Assembly (NCBI RefSeq): GCF_003073045.1
Contig: NC_037596.1
Span: 10,475,950 to 10,539,949 of the forward strand
Reading direction: 5' to 3'
DNA: 64,000 nt
From: Pomacea canaliculata
Lineage: Eukaryota > Mollusca > Gastropoda > Architaenioglossa > Ampullariidae
The notes beneath the pieces are model-generated. The model had not been told where the DNA came from and did no database searches. It saw only the letters and a program-made list of their open reading frames with translations. Shown in pieces: positions 24,831 to 37,573 of the stretch. How positions within the stretch are numbered: position 1 is the first letter of the stretch; each line of letters starts with the position of its first letter. Both the position numbers and the translations under genes were made by a program.

Positions 24831-25302
24831 CTGATCAAAGCTATCTACAGTCTACTTTGAAATAGAAATTTATGTTTAGATATTAAAGCAAATATATATA
24901 TACACACACATTTACATATAAAACATCCTTGACTATCTGTGCTCCATCCCAGCAGACACATATTCCTCACACCTATAAGAGGTCTTAGGGAATGATTTAT
25001 TTTACCAATGTAAGACCAAAAATTCTGGGTAAAAATTAAGATATTTGCTGCCTTGCTTCGAGAAGTAATGACATGCACTCATGTGTCCAGATCACAAAGA
25101 CAGGAAAACACTTTAAATTCTTTCTTTTTTCGGGGCAAGCTCAAATGCTCAGGAACAATAGAAATAGGATGTGCTTGTGAAACCCTCGTGCAGTCTAAAC
25201 TGTTTTCTTAGAAAGTTTATTTCCTTGTGTCAATATTGTTTTAAAAGCGACGGATACCGGAACAAACAAACAAGACAAAAAGAAAAAATATATATAGCAT
25301 AC

Positions 25303-27469
25303 CTTTCCTTTTCTTCTTGATGACAAGGCAGATGAGGAATAAGATGATGACCAGGACGATGACAGTCACAACAACTGTTATTTTGCCATAACTGCTTGTG
25401 CCACTGGAAGGTTCTAAACAGACCAAGCATAAAATCAAACTGACAATAAAGAAGGTAATATATGAATATATCAGCAAACAACACTTAGCTCTCAATTTCA
25501 CTACAACGACTACTTGGTTCTCAGACATCTTTCACAGATGTCTAGTGAAGGCATTGCCACTACAACCTTAGAAAAGAAAAAGCAAATCTCATGAAATAGA
25601 AGAAATTTAAACACCAGACTAAATCTCTTCTCATTTATGGACATTTGCAGGATCGCAAGATGGCTTCTGGAACTGCATTATTGAATCAATTGAAGTCTTT
25701 TCAGCGTGAGGTGTGCTGGGAGGTCAAGGGTCAGACATAAATATGCATTTGACGATGGCTATTTCACGCCAACAGGTATATAATGACAGATAAAAGCCAA
25801 CATGCGTAGAACAATATTTCAACAAAGATCTCATTGTACTTATTCCTCTATCCATCTTTCCAGATAACTAAAAGATCAAAATTTAAAAGTAAATACAGAA
25901 CTGTCAGTAGTATGTTTGATGCAGGATGTTTCAGTGGTTTGTGTTATGCACTTGTCTTCTGTTGCCGGTGTCACGGAGTAGTTCCTCCCACCAGGTGAGA
26001 CAGAGACATAAAGATCATAACTTTCTATCTCTTGTGGGAGAGTTGTGTTGAACTGACAGGAACCGGACACCTTCACTTCATTCTCAGTAATTCTCTCGTC
26101 GGTCGGTGAAGTCAACATGTCGACAATCTCCAGGCTCTCGTCAGCTGACTAAACAAACAAAGATGGTGAACACGATAAACCTCTTTACTGAACACATTCA
26201 GAGATCTTTTTCGAAGAGGCTTGCCTATTCCAGTTCTTAAAATATGGGGATACATTCAGTATTAACTGCAGTTTGAAAAAAAACACAATAAAATACGAAA
26301 CTCTTAGTACTAATGAAGCTAGGGTTCAATAGTCTCATATAAATCAGAGGAAATATAAATAATAAATATATGTAGATATGTGTGTATAGCAAGGTAAACA
26401 TAAACATTTTGTACAGTGAGCACTTACCTCATTTTGACGAAGAAACAGATGACACCTGTAAAGTCTACGAGAGGAATAAACACTTCCGATGATACAGGAA
26501 ACGTTGATGGCCGATTGGATTTTAAATGATTCGCATGACACTTTTTCTGCCGGATCTGTAGAGAAAGAGATCCCACTGACAATAACGAAGAATAACAATA
26601 ATGATTTAGGGGGGGGGGGGACCTTTAAATACGTGAATATGGAAGCAAAAAAATTGTCAGAGAAACTTCAATTAAAATATATATATATATGTATGTAATA
26701 TTCCAGCCGTTCTTGTAGTGATCTTTTGTAGTATTATTAAATAAATAGTTTAGGGTATTTTTGCTAGGCCTGTCTCGTATTTTATTGGCCAGTTGTTTTC
26801 TGTACCCACTTTCCACGATAATCCGACACAACAATTAGTGAAAGTGTCGACACGGACTTGCCTCGTGCTACAATTTCACGGGATAGCTTCTTACAGATAC
26901 AGATACTTACAAACATAGTTCAGACCACAGCGATCGAATCCTACAGGGTAAGCCGAATTATTCACACGACTTTTCCCCGTGTGCACACACTCTATAAATC
27001 CGTTGACGAGGTTCATGTTGGTGCGTATCTTGGTGTTGTTCTCAGGGTTGATTGTGATCGTTTTAGTAAGACTGTCTCTAACATGTGCCGCAAACGTTTC
27101 TTTGAAGGATATTCCATTGCACCCGTCTTCGGTACAGCTTGCTAAAATGATTGTTGTATCAGATGGTTGTAGTCCGATTCGTAGTCTCCACTCCAGGTAA
27201 CCTTCGACCCTGCAGGTCAAAGTTGTTTTTTGATCAGCCAGTACCTCCACGAGGCCGTCATCGTCGCATGGCTCAACCTTTACACCTGTAAAATGTCAGG
27301 AGATGGAAGGATTATAGTATTTTTGTCAATAACCTGTAAAATTGGTTACAACAAATACCTCCACGTTAAACGCCAATCCCTTACCTGCAACCGAGGACAG
27401 GTAAGACAGAAGAAGACAAAGACCGGCTGTACACATCGAGAACACTCGGATGTTCCCAGTAGATCGCAT
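25303..27469 (-). CDS. T1 receptor gene 3 on the minus strand
   Basis: Exons in minus-strand order: signal peptide 27469-27385; Ig-like 27285-26911 (375 nt, CDDDGLVEV, LTC, WRL, final CGLNYV); second-domain exons 26555-26428 and 26148 to about 25932; transmembrane exon 25413-25303 (VVVTVIVLVIILFLICLVI, then KKKRK). Phases match the other T1 genes up to the fourth exon. There the expected donor after ACCACTG reads AAACAT instead of GTAAA, so the canonical site is lost. Reading on gives a stop at 25876-25878 and a secreted product; alternatively a weak donor a little downstream is used. No tyrosine-motif tail exon was found below 25303; unspliced reading past the membrane exon stops within about 20 codons. 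Transcription is opposite to every other receptor here. Confidence 0.65.
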
Positions 27470-29582
27470 CTCACTCTGTTGATATTTGTCACATGGGGTA
27501 TTTATTCTTACATCTCACCTCGTGACAAATGTTACAGTCACAAAGACATTCCTCGCATGCAGTTGTTAGTTGTGTCACGTTTGAGATGGCGAATGGTGTT
27601 ACTTTGTGATTTTTTTTACACAAACGTCTGCGTCTCACAATAAGAATTTTTCAGAAAATATTACAATACACTCAGCAGAAAATAATACAATTTTGCTTAT
27701 TGAATGTTTGTCAGTTTCTATTTCCTTATCCGCTTCTATTCACTGTCCTTTGAGCGGTAATTTTTATACATCCGTGTACACTATACACCTATTGACAATT
27801 GTCAGTAAAACGAAATAGAATTGACCCTCAGTATCCGGGGGTTGGGGAAGGGAAGAGGGGTTGGAGGCGCAGGACATCCGCGAATGTAGAAAACAGCTCT
27901 AGACCCACACTCAACCTTAATTCCTAATACTGTTGAGCATATTTAACATTAAAAAAATAAAACAATATACTGTCTGGTGTACACGTGTACACAGTACTGT
28001 ACTGCAACAATATAGTGTTAATTTTAATATGTCAATGAGAATCAAAAATATAGGCATCTCCACTCCTTCTATCTTTCTCATACCTTTCTTAATGGTCTCC
28101 TTTTTTCTCCTCTCTCCTCTGTCTCTCTCTCTCACTCTCACTCTCTAGCTTTCTCTTTCTCTCTCTCTCACCTAAAAACAATCTACAATTGTCTGTTGTT
28201 TCAGTTCCCCTTGTGAAGTTGTTTCCTTTTCTGATCAGTTTTTAAATCGCAGCAGTAAAACTTCAAAGCTTTTAAGCTGTAACTAAAACTTGCTTGAGAA
28301 GCCAGTGCCTGGGCCTTTACTTCAAATCTTCCAGGCTTGTTATAGAGTTTGTATCACCAGCGTGAAGGACTATGTAGACTGTGGTGATTTTTATTTCTTT
28401 CAATTCTTTATTTGTTTAATATGCTAGCTTTCAAGTTTTCATAATTCATTCTCTTAGCATTTTTTTTTTACTTAAAACTTAAAAATATTCAAAAAAGGAC
28501 AAAATATTTTATCGCATTTTACGAAGTACACTTCTATATCAAAAAAGATTCTAAAAACAATCGACTATGCTTGGGAGATTAGAAAATAAGAAATGGACTT
28601 TAGCTCAGTCCTACTCAAGCCTGCTATCAATAAAGTATATTAAACAAAGAAGTTTTACTGCTGCGATTTAAAAGCTAGGAGAATTAATTCTCTCCGATTT
28701 TGCTCAGGGATTTTAAGCCAACCCAACTGGGATTTGAAAAGACTTTACTGGTGGTCGTGGTTCCGAGTCAAACAGTATCCGCATGATGTTCGAATATTAA
28801 CCACGAAAGCAGCAAAGGTGTAGTAGAATTTAAAGTCTAGTGAGCATCAGATGACTGGGTTGAGCTCAACCCGGTTACAATACTGTGATTTAAAGAGTAT
28901 TGGACAGTTTTATTTATAGTGAGATTTTTTTATGTGTTTTTTTTCCACAACATCAAAGCCAGGCTCCAAGATCTTTTACACGAGCACAAGTTTTCAGGGT
29001 GGGCATCAACAATCTTAATACAAATTCACACACGCACGCGCTGTAATACAACGTGCCGACGCCACTAGGCACCAACCTACTACTCGCGTGGAACATGAAC
29101 AGATTACTGCATACCTCCTCAATTTTAATATTAAGCATCTAAAGCAATAAGAATAAAATTGCAAGGTTGACAGTGTACAACATTGGAAACTACAGTGACA
29201 GGGAAATCAAACTGCTGAGACAGTACCGCCTCACGAGTAGCAACATGGCGGCTGGTCAGCTTCAAGCAGAGCTTATCAGGTCTAGTCATTAGTTTGTCAT
29301 CAGCGGGCTCAGTACCCGATGTGATAATACCTTAATCAGTCGTCAAGGCAATATTCGCAATACAAACACTACAAATTTTTAATTGCTCAAGTATTGATTT
29401 CCGTAGAAACAGGTTGACACCACATCATATTTTTAGGTGATACGTAAGAACCAGTAGAACTGGTTGTGTGTTGTTCTTGTCATTGTGTTGTGGCACTCGC
29501 AGGAGACACACCTTTGGTTCCACTCGCTACATTATCATTAACTGCTCAACATACATAAAAGAAACCAATCATTAACCTTCTG
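27470..29582. other. No gene recognised; CT-rich tract and inverted repeat
   Basis: Apart from a CT microsatellite (about 28085-28175) and a 25 bp inverted repeat (28240-28264 and 28649-28673), I see nothing. The 5' block of the plus-strand T1 genes was not found upstream of the minus-strand gene. Confidence 0.45.
28240..28673. repeat. Perfect 25 bp inverted repeat with 384 bp spacer
   Basis: TTTTAAATCGCAGCAGTAAA plus ACTTC at 28240-28264 is the exact reverse complement of 28649-28673. The arms stop matching just outside these bases. It may be the ends of a small fold-back element, but no target duplication is obvious. Confidence 0.6.
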
Positions 29583-31868
29583 ATGGGAATCTTATTTTTG
29601 TGGGTCTTTTTCTTACCTGAAGGTAAGTTTCTTAATTCTTAAAATGCCTTAATCATCCCAAAGATGATTCACTTTCTTACCATATCATTAACCTACCAAG
29701 CAGGTAGATTTTTTTTTTGCGGGGGGGGGGATTTCTTGAACATTGCAAACTCATTTGAATGATGTGTTCTTTTGGTAACAAAATATGCAAAGTATTGTGT
29801 TTAACGAGCTGTATTGCATGCACATCAGTTTTCTTAACACTAAAGGCATTCTATGATATAAAAGGCAAGAATACAATAGAAGCAGATCCATTTTACATAC
29901 TATATAAAAATATATACTTTTATATTAGACAGACATAATAAACAAATAAAATTAGAAATTATTGCCCCCACAGAATAAATGATAGTGATTTCATAACGCT
30001 TTATCAACAGGCAGTTATTGAGTATCAAGAGGCTTTATGTCGAAATTTATCCTTTAGTACTCATAAGTGGTATTATTTTTAGATGATATCATTCACGTCC
30101 TGTCCTGTCCTGTCAGGCAACCACACGACTGATTTCATGTGCTGTCAAATGACTGCAGAAATCGCCACAGAATCTTTATGTTTACAACTGTTTGCATTGC
30201 TTCACCTGCTTCTAAAAGCTTTACGACTACGATGTGTAATTATGAAAGACTTAGATTGTCGATGGGTTTGCGTTCGGGGGTGTAATTTTTACCTGTAAAT
30301 ATTTACATCGGTAAATATGTGATAAGTTCTTATAAGATACAGCTGCTAACTGCGAGACCGTAGTGGTTTTGACCGACTGACCGACAAGCAGCCAGCCATC
30401 TTTTCAGGTAACATCGACAGGTATTCTGGCGAAACGAGTTCAGAATTGCTCACACACCATGTGACTAGTCCATATCAGACGGCTATCACAAAGCACTCAG
30501 CTAGCATGCGTCGACTTTATGAGCAGTAACTGACAGCTGCAGAAAGAAAAAAAGAAAAAAGAAGAACCAGGGTACATTCAACTAATCAAGGTACATTCAA
30601 CTAATAAGGGTACATTCAAAGAAGCATGACGCAGATCGGAAGCTAATCGATGCCCGGCAAATCATTGTTCAGCAGCGTACACCCATCACAACTTTACAAA
30701 CAAGTACACACCATGTCGCAGTCAATATCATTACTATAACAAAAATTACTTGAGAAACATGATGTATGTTTTTCTTCCTTTCACAAGGTCCGTCCCCCTG
30801 GGTTCGTAGTCATGACGAGACAGCAAGTCGTTGCCAAGGACAACATGGGGAAATCAAGGCTAGAACTAATTGCCCCACGAATGTTGCTTTACCACAGTGG
30901 CCGTAGCTATAAAGTGGTGGTAAACGGATATACAGTGTATAGTAATATCCCCGGGGTCCAGATACTGTTAAGTAATTACGGAGACAAGATGTTTGCCCTT
31001 TGCTTTGTTTTGTTTTGGAACTGGACAACGACTTACCGTTGGGTCATAAAAATGACAAATGGGATAGCGACCCAGGGTATGTCACACTCCTACAGACAAC
31101 CTTTCACTTCAGTCATTATACAGTCCTACATCGTGATTTGGTTGCTGGAGGTGCTGAGCGCCTCGCCAGAAATGGAATCCTTGTTAAGATGTCTGTGACA
31201 ATCGGAAAGTACCGATAAGGAATTATTTATGTATAGTCATGGGCTGAACTGATTTCAATATGAGCGTCTGCGTGCGTAAGTGTGTATGTATATGAGTGTA
31301 GGTGAGCATATGACCGGAAGTCAGTCGCTTACGAGAGCATGCAAACAGTCTACGTAAATTTCTAAACAGGGCGTCATCGTTGTATTTTGCAGCTAGTTCC
31401 AATGAATCAACAGAAAAAAGTAGTGTTCTGATGATTGGTCAAACAGTTAATGGTGTGATGACAGCAATCGTAATAGCTGCTGTAGTTACTCTTCTGATTA
31501 TCATGCTTTGTAGGCGCTGTGGTATGTGCAGAGCAGCTTTTGCTTACATTTTTTACAATATTTGCTTTTGTAATTATTTCTTTACATGTTTCGGACAGTT
31601 TCCATTTAAGTATTTTGAAATGTTAAATTCAAGTATTAGCATCTTTTGATTTTATTTGCGACAGTAATACAATGATACAATGATTTTTTGTGACACTGTT
31701 ATAAATTGTAAGGGACAATGAGTGCTGGTTATGTACCCGATAAGACATGCAAATTACAACTACATTATGTTGACTAATTTTTAGTGACAAGATAAATTCA
31801 ATAAAAGATCTTTTGTTACAGATCTTTGCAAAAGAAAAAAGAAAAAGAATGACAATTCTCCAACATAG
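29583..31868 (+). pseudogene. T2 receptor locus 1: ectodomain degenerate, membrane and tail exons intact
   Basis: Signal exon 29583-29622 (MGILFLWVFFLPE, phase 1). A degenerate ectodomain exon begins at 30083 after TTTTTAG. It has the T2 spacing CP-x11-C, then a cysteine about 13 residues on, then CRWVC, but a TCCTG triplication shifts the frame near its start and stops follow. The transmembrane exon is 31393-31521 (SSNESTEK, then TAIVIAAVVTLLIIMLC, RRC; phase 1-1). The tail exon is 31822-31868 (LCKRKKKKNDNSPT, TAG). Because the signal and membrane exons share phase 1, skipping the bad exon would still yield a 71-residue membrane protein with a basic tail. I call it a pseudogene or mini-receptor. 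Confidence 0.55.
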
Positions 31869-32334
31869 CAAGACAAGGATTGCCTCTGGAGGTCGATAGA
31901 AATGAAGTGAACAGCAAATGACACACTAGATATATATTAATATTTTTAAAACATTAACTTGCGGCTTGGGCCATCACAAATACACATTTATCCTAAAACT
32001 GATCTCGTTTGCTAAATTAAAAAAAAACTGTTGTTAACTAGAGATAACAAGAAATACACGAGAAGGGTTCTTACATACAAAAAGGGAAATAAATCTGCCC
32101 GGTCTATAATCACAGATTTAAGAGTTATTTCCCGTGAGTGCTTGCTGAGCAAGTTAATTTAATCTAAACAGTTTGACGGTTCAAACCTCACCGTGCTAAA
32201 ACTTTCGTGCTCTGGTCCTGCAGCAAAATACTTCACTTTAAGATAACCAACAATGTTTGTGCTAAAGTAAACTTTTTATTAGGCTTAGTTATTAATTTAA
32301 TAGCATAATCTTTTGAATCTTTTCAGCACAATTA
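31869..32334. other. No gene recognised
   Basis: AT-rich sequence between the tail exon of the preceding T2 locus and the start of the segmental duplication. Confidence 0.4.
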
Positions 32335-33419
32335 TACCTGTGTGTGTGTGTGCCTGCATGTGCTGTAAGCGGACCAAACACTGTGATCGGATCATCGGCT
32401 CCTAAAGAGCAATCAGCCCGTTCCTCGTTGTTGTTCCAGGGAAGAGGTCAAAGGTTCCTATATTCCTTAGACTTTAGCACTTACTTGTAGGTGTGATGCC
32501 TGATCTAATATCTCGCGTTATGTTATGTTGTTTTTTTGTTGTTTTTTTTCACTAAATACACACCCAAACTTATCCGACCTTAGAATCCGGATCAGATTTA
32601 ATTTACAACTGCTTTGACATCACTCAGGTCGTTTTCTCAAGGTACAGACATCTCATTCATTCAGACCAGGACAAATATATGACATTTTGTACAGACATGA
32701 AGAGGTGTGTGTTGTCAGGAAACACACGACTGAGACTTAGTACGAAGTGCGGTCACCAACCTCGTAGAACACCAGAAACCATCTCTTGCAATTGTCATGC
32801 ATGAGATGGACTTGTTCGGCCATGCAGTCCAGTACGACTAAGTGCATTCTTCAGAATACTTTGAAGACACTGGGCAGAAGAAGACCTGGTTATCAAGTGT
32901 ATAGGAGTGGACTGGTCGTTCCTTGTAGGACCTTCTTATCATCGCTTGACACTGTCAGCCGCTGCGTCTCTCCATTTGTCCCCTGACCCCAACCCCTCGA
33001 TGACCAGTATCAACGGACCATCATAATCGCTCGTCAGCTGGTACAAGTCAAGAGATTATTTATGTATATTTTTACCTCTTAATATCTATGTATTTACTCC
33101 ATCAGTAGGAATAAGAGAGCCACTAGCCGCAGTCTAAAACCCTCCATGGCGGGTAAAACTTCTTAACATTACATGTACGTTTGATATATAAATGGACCGA
33201 TTTAATATTTGGTGTTTGAAAACATGTTGAGGCTCTTCTTAAAATGAACTTTACTTAGTGCACACTAATTTTCAAATTAATTATGCATTTTCTGTGAATA
33301 CTGATCATACCACTTAGTCTATGGTGACTTTTTGTCTAACTCGGAAGCATATAATGCAGACAGCTTTGTGTAAGGATGGTGCCCGGATTTTCTTTTTTTT
33401 TTTTTAATGTCTTAATTTT

Positions 33420-33672
33420 TTCAATCTTCAGGTCTGGTACCAGCTGGGTCAGCAAAGGGCAAATAAGGCTCCTGGTAGTTTGTCACCTAGAAGGCCTGGG
33501 TTCAGATCTCGTTTCGGGTCACTCGATCTCTGTAACATCAGTTGGCATGGCTTGCCGTCGGAGGTTTTCTCTGGGTACTTTGGCTTTCTCTCCACTTCCC
33601 TCTCCCTCAATAATGCGAAGTAACCTCAAGTTGAAGGCTATTCATACCCAAACAAACAACAACAAATACAAC
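33420..33672 (+). mobile_element. SINE-like repeat (unit 1 copy)
   Basis: A tRNA-like head (box-B-like GGTTCAGATCTC) is followed by GGTTTTCTCTGGGTACTTTG and a tail AACAAACAACAACAAATAC. The same element lies in unit 2 at 41890-42150 with better-preserved GGTTCGGATCTCG. Confidence 0.55.
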
Positions 33673-33820
33673 AAAAAATCGCTATCAAGCTAGCACGCTC
33701 TCAGGATCCGACGTTAGCGCTGTCACCTCTGTTATAGCATTATACATAACAGTTCGAATAAAGTGCCCGTGGAACATAAAAATCACAATGTTTGCCCTCC
33801 GGTTAGGTTGTGCATGTTTT

Positions 33821-34037
33821 ATCACGTGTGTATTATGTTTGTGTGCGTTAACTGCGAGCGCCTGTGGGTGTCACCGTAGCGAGGTAACGCCATGCAGTCA
33901 AAACACGTGATAGGCTCTTGTATCACGTGATTCCCCCCCCCCCCCCTTGTTTTTTTTTTAAAAGATCTCGTCAGTGATATACGTATGAGTAGTTTCTCAG
34001 AAGTACGACCTATTTACGTTCAGCCATGTATCACGTG
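33821..34037. promoter_or_regulatory. Cluster of four CACGTG E-boxes upstream of the T2 stub
   Basis: CACGTG occurs at 33823, 33904, 33923 and 34032, within about 300 bp before the ATG at 34114; several are in TCACGTGA context. All four are conserved in the duplicate upstream of 42584. CACGTG is the core site of bHLH-zipper factors. A regulatory role is inferred. Confidence 0.4.
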
Positions 34038-34113
34038 ACTTTTTTTGGCGAAACAGCTCGACTCTGTTCACTGCATTGCACTAAGGGCTCCCAGCTAAAC
34101 AGGAGAAAGAAAT

Positions 34114-34165
34114 ATGTATATTGAACTGGAATTTCTGATTTTATTCGTCTGTCTCTCACTTGAAG
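34114..34165 (+). pseudogene. T2 signal-peptide exon stub
   Basis: MYIELEFLILFVCLSLE followed by a donor GGTAAG, nearly identical to the start of the T2 gene at 42584. No ectodomain, membrane or tail exon follows before the hAT element at 35265. The copy appears truncated by the duplication breakpoint. Any transcript would have to splice across the transposon block into the 42584 gene. Confidence 0.7.
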
Positions 34166-35629
34166 GTAAGAATTTATTTGCTTTTTGATCTGCAAAGCTG
34201 GGCGGGTGAGGCCATGGGCAACATTAGATTGGCAATACATGTTACCATTATTTACAAACAATGCATCTTTATAAGATGTAAACTGTTGTTCCATTTGTGA
34301 ATAGTGACTTTTTCCCTCTTACAGAAAAGGTCCTTAGTCTGACAGAAAAACAGAAATTTTTGTTTAGTACAAAGTAATTTTACTTGTAGAAGATGTTTGT
34401 CTTGTAATCAGTGCAAATAAACAGGATCAGTAAGTGAGGGTCAGACAGCGAAGGAAAGGTTTCCAATAATTTTTCCAAGGTCTGGCTGGCAAACAGCCAA
34501 ACAACTGATCTTCCGAACGACAAGCTTCATAGGTTATAAATGGTGTAGTTGTGGCCTGGATATGGTAACCCTGATCATTATTCTCATCTGAATAGCAGAC
34601 CGTTGTGGACTAGAGATCCCACTCTCACTCCTATTACTCATTGTCGCTATATATAGAGTTGATGATGATGATGGGGTTTTATAACGCGCAAAATCCGTAT
34701 CATGGAGAAACGCTCAATGCGCCACAAGCATAGTTCCACAAGCTATCCTCGCCAAGCGGTTCATTGTACACTGCCTGGTGTTCACATTTCGCCAGTCTGT
34801 TTCCTACAAAACACTCTCCCTTCACTCTGTTTGAATGGAAAAGATAACTGCAAATACTGGCAAGAAAAAAACCCACAAAACTTACAATCACATCCCAAAG
34901 AATTCTGAAGAGATAAAGTCATTTGAATCTCACGCACACCCGAACTTAAGATTGATCGGTAGATTGATCGACAGATTGACAAACAAATATAATCCCAGGC
35001 AAGTGTAGATATAATGTTCCAAATGAAGGTATGTAAAAAAGACATTCTCCAAAACCTCGCTGACGACACATTACACAGCCATCCATTGTGACAATGCTAA
35101 AAAAAATCAAACACCAAGGACTTACATAATTAGTCTAATGCATTTTTTTAGTTCAGTGTTGCTTGGTTTGTAACAAGGAGGTTAACAAATTGATAAATAA
35201 CAATAACCCAAAGTAGCAACACCTTTGCGTTACTAAACAAACGGGTGTCACGTGCTCCGATGTGCAGGGATGGGCAAGCTACTTTCAATTTGTAGCCTAC
35301 ACTACAGCTACAATTTTCCAAAACGTAGCCAGCTACTTTGGGCTACTTTTAAAATGTAGCCAGCTTCTTTTGGCTACTTTTTAAAGCGTGATGTTATAAA
35401 AGTTGGCTGTAGCCAGCTGGCTGTAGCAACATACACAAACATCAAACGTACACACAAAACACTATTACTTGCTAACACAAGAACTGGTTTTTATATACAT
35501 TGACCTTTATTCTGATCTGAGACCACCAAAAACTCCATATTAACAACAAAATGCATAGGTATAAAACAAACTTTTGACTTAGTGCTGATAATTTGTGAAT
35601 ACTGTTAAAACAAATCTACATGCTTTCAG

Positions 35630-36520
35630 TCCTCCATGGAATTGAACTTGACCAGAACTTTGGCCTGGAAGTTGATGCCTGTCACCCTAGTGCGCAGCTT
35701 TGTCATGATAAGTCCTGCCAGACTGAACTATCTCTCAACCGCAGCACTGACGGTGTTGGTGCGCAAATAAATTTGTTTGATCGTGGGCTATTTGTCCAGT
35801 TCATTGACATTCTGCGACAATCCAGACATCAGGAAGGTAGTTGTCTCAGGGGTGCCGGTAACTTCTTCATAATGATGAAGTCTGCCTGTTCAGTTAAGCA
35901 CTTGGTTGGGGACTGGACTGGCGTGTCCATCAATGCTGCCTCTCCAGTCAAGAGGGATCTGCATTCTCACGCAGGGTTTGGTCCCCAGTTAACATCAACT
36001 TGCACCTGAAACAATAATATGCACAATAATTAATGCTTTGTTTAATTTGGTTAAATTTTCTCTTTTTTCTTATTGTTGTTTTTTAATTACTGGGGTGGGT
36101 GGGAGGGGGAGGGGGAAGTGAAACAATTTTGTTAGTAAACAAATGAAATACACACACACACTTTATGACAAAGACTAAATAGATAGTACAGAAACGGTAA
36201 AGACAGCAGTTTGATCAGTCGTCGCCCCAGCGGTAATCACGTTGATGCAACCCCTTACCTTTCCACAATCTTTACAACATGTACACTCCTCTATTCCAAA
36301 AGCAGAAAAGCAAGAAGATGAAGAATGAAGATCGATGAAAATCTCAACGAACTTACCTGCAAGTGCGTTCTCAAATTAGACGCCGACGTCTTGTTCGTTG
36401 AGTACTTTTTCGTGCTGCCGCACCCATTTTTGCATTTGAAAGTATAGTATACCCACTTTCTGTTGCTTCACAAAATGTAAAGAATTTCAAGTAAGGCTCG
36501 AAATTGATGGGTACGTCCAT
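35630..36520 (-). pseudogene. hAT transposase remnants: BED finger and C-terminal dimerisation domain
   Basis: On the minus strand, a BED zinc finger reads FKCKNGCGSTKK, then SASNLRTHLQ before a donor GTAAG near 36356. Further on (about 35780-35630) is the hallmark C-terminal domain: TNTVSAAVER, an in-frame stop, FSLAGLIMTKLRTR, VLVKFN. The ATG at 36520 is out of frame with the finger. The catalytic core between the two parts is missing, so the copy is dead and internally deleted. Confidence 0.65.
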
Positions 36521-36546
36521 CTTCGTTTTTCAAATGAAACAAAATA

Positions 36547-37400
36547 CAGTGGTACCTCGACATACGAGTGCCCTGACATACGAGTGTTTTGAGATACGAG
36601 CCGCCGAGCGAGCGATATTTTGCTTCGAGATAAGAGCAAGATTTGAGATACGAGGAATCGCACACTACACCGCTGCACACGACACCAACATGCTCAGTCT
36701 GTGTGCTTGTTTCCCTCGTTTTCGAAGCATTTTTGATAAGTTGGGTTCGCGTTTTTTTGCTTTTTGTACATTTACAAAACTTTGTCACATTTATTTTTAT
36801 AACCATGGGTCCGAAGAAGAAGATGATGTCTATTGAATTAAAGCGCGAAATCTAGAAAAAACATGAGCAAGGTGTGCGAGTAATTGACTTGGCGAGGATG
36901 TACGGGTGTAGCACATCAATGATATGTTCTGAGCTTAAACAGGAGTTGATAAAGGGTACAACGCCAGCTAGGGGCGTTACAATAATTTCTAAGCTCCGGA
37001 CTTCTCTCCATGAAAAGATGGAGAAACTATTGACTGTGTGGTTGACAGAGAAGCAGCTTCAAGGAGGAACCTTAACACAAAGCATCATGTGTGAGAAGGC
37101 ACGAGCGATTTACGGTGATTTGCTGAAGCAGATCCCACACACTTCCACAAACGAAGAATTTAATGTATGTTTTTATAGAATATGTATTTGTTATTCATAA
37201 ATAAATGTTTCTTCTTGTAAATACACTTTTTCTTATTCAAAAACACTTAACAAAAACAACTGAGGTGGTGTTTTGGGAGCTGGAACGGATTAATGGCATT
37301 TCAATTAATCTCAATGGGGAAAATTGCTTTGAGATACGAGCAATTTGACATACGAGCAAGGTTACGGAACGAATTAAACTCGTATGTCGAGGTACCACTG
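36547..37400 (+). mobile_element. Tigger/pogo-type element, 854 bp, with TA target duplication
   Basis: The ends CAGTGGTACCTCGACATACG and its inverse are flanked by TA on both sides. Inside, from ATG at 36805, MGPKKKMMSIELKREI, a stop, then KKHEQGVRVIDLARMYGCST is the CENP-B-type N-terminal helix-turn-helix of Tigger transposases. The catalytic DDE part is absent, so this is a deleted, non-autonomous copy. It sits inside the hAT element and is therefore younger. Confidence 0.8.
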
Positions 37401-37573
37401 TACCTGGCAAATCGTTCCCGCCACATGGACGACCCAGTACTTGCGGTTACTGAGCGTGCGAGACACGTGGGTGTCTGGCTGTCAACACACCGAGCAGTGA
37501 GAGCAGTGGCTGTCGTCGTCTTGCTGACACGCTGTCGACGAATGGTCGTGAAAGTAGCCAACATGTAGCCAAG

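Larger units (their letters stand above)
32335..34920. repeat. Segmental duplication, unit 1
   Basis: Closely similar to 40861-43290 from TACCTGTGTGTG onward. Shared landmarks include CTGTAAGCGGACC, the SINE, the poly-C tract with flanking CACGTG sites, and a T2 signal exon. Unit 1 carries a roughly 64 bp extra piece near 34663-34727. Beyond about 34920 the two units lose similarity, so unit 1 holds only the 5' end of the T2 gene. Confidence 0.8.

Noticed and set aside
30812-31218. Two overlapping open frames of about 70 and 128 codons in the degenerate T2 locus
   Set aside because: No resemblance to receptor domains, no splice-bounded structure in the expected phase, and both frames differ from the T2 domain. 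Treated as intron sequence.
33460-33530. Possible tRNA gene in the segmental duplication
   Set aside because: Only box-B-like sequence is convincing, and the same unit recurs at 41940 with an identical non-tRNA tail. It is a SINE.
36643-36855. Separate small genes around the Tigger N-terminus
   Set aside because: These frames are fragments in and around the transposon's helix-turn-helix region and its terminal repeats.
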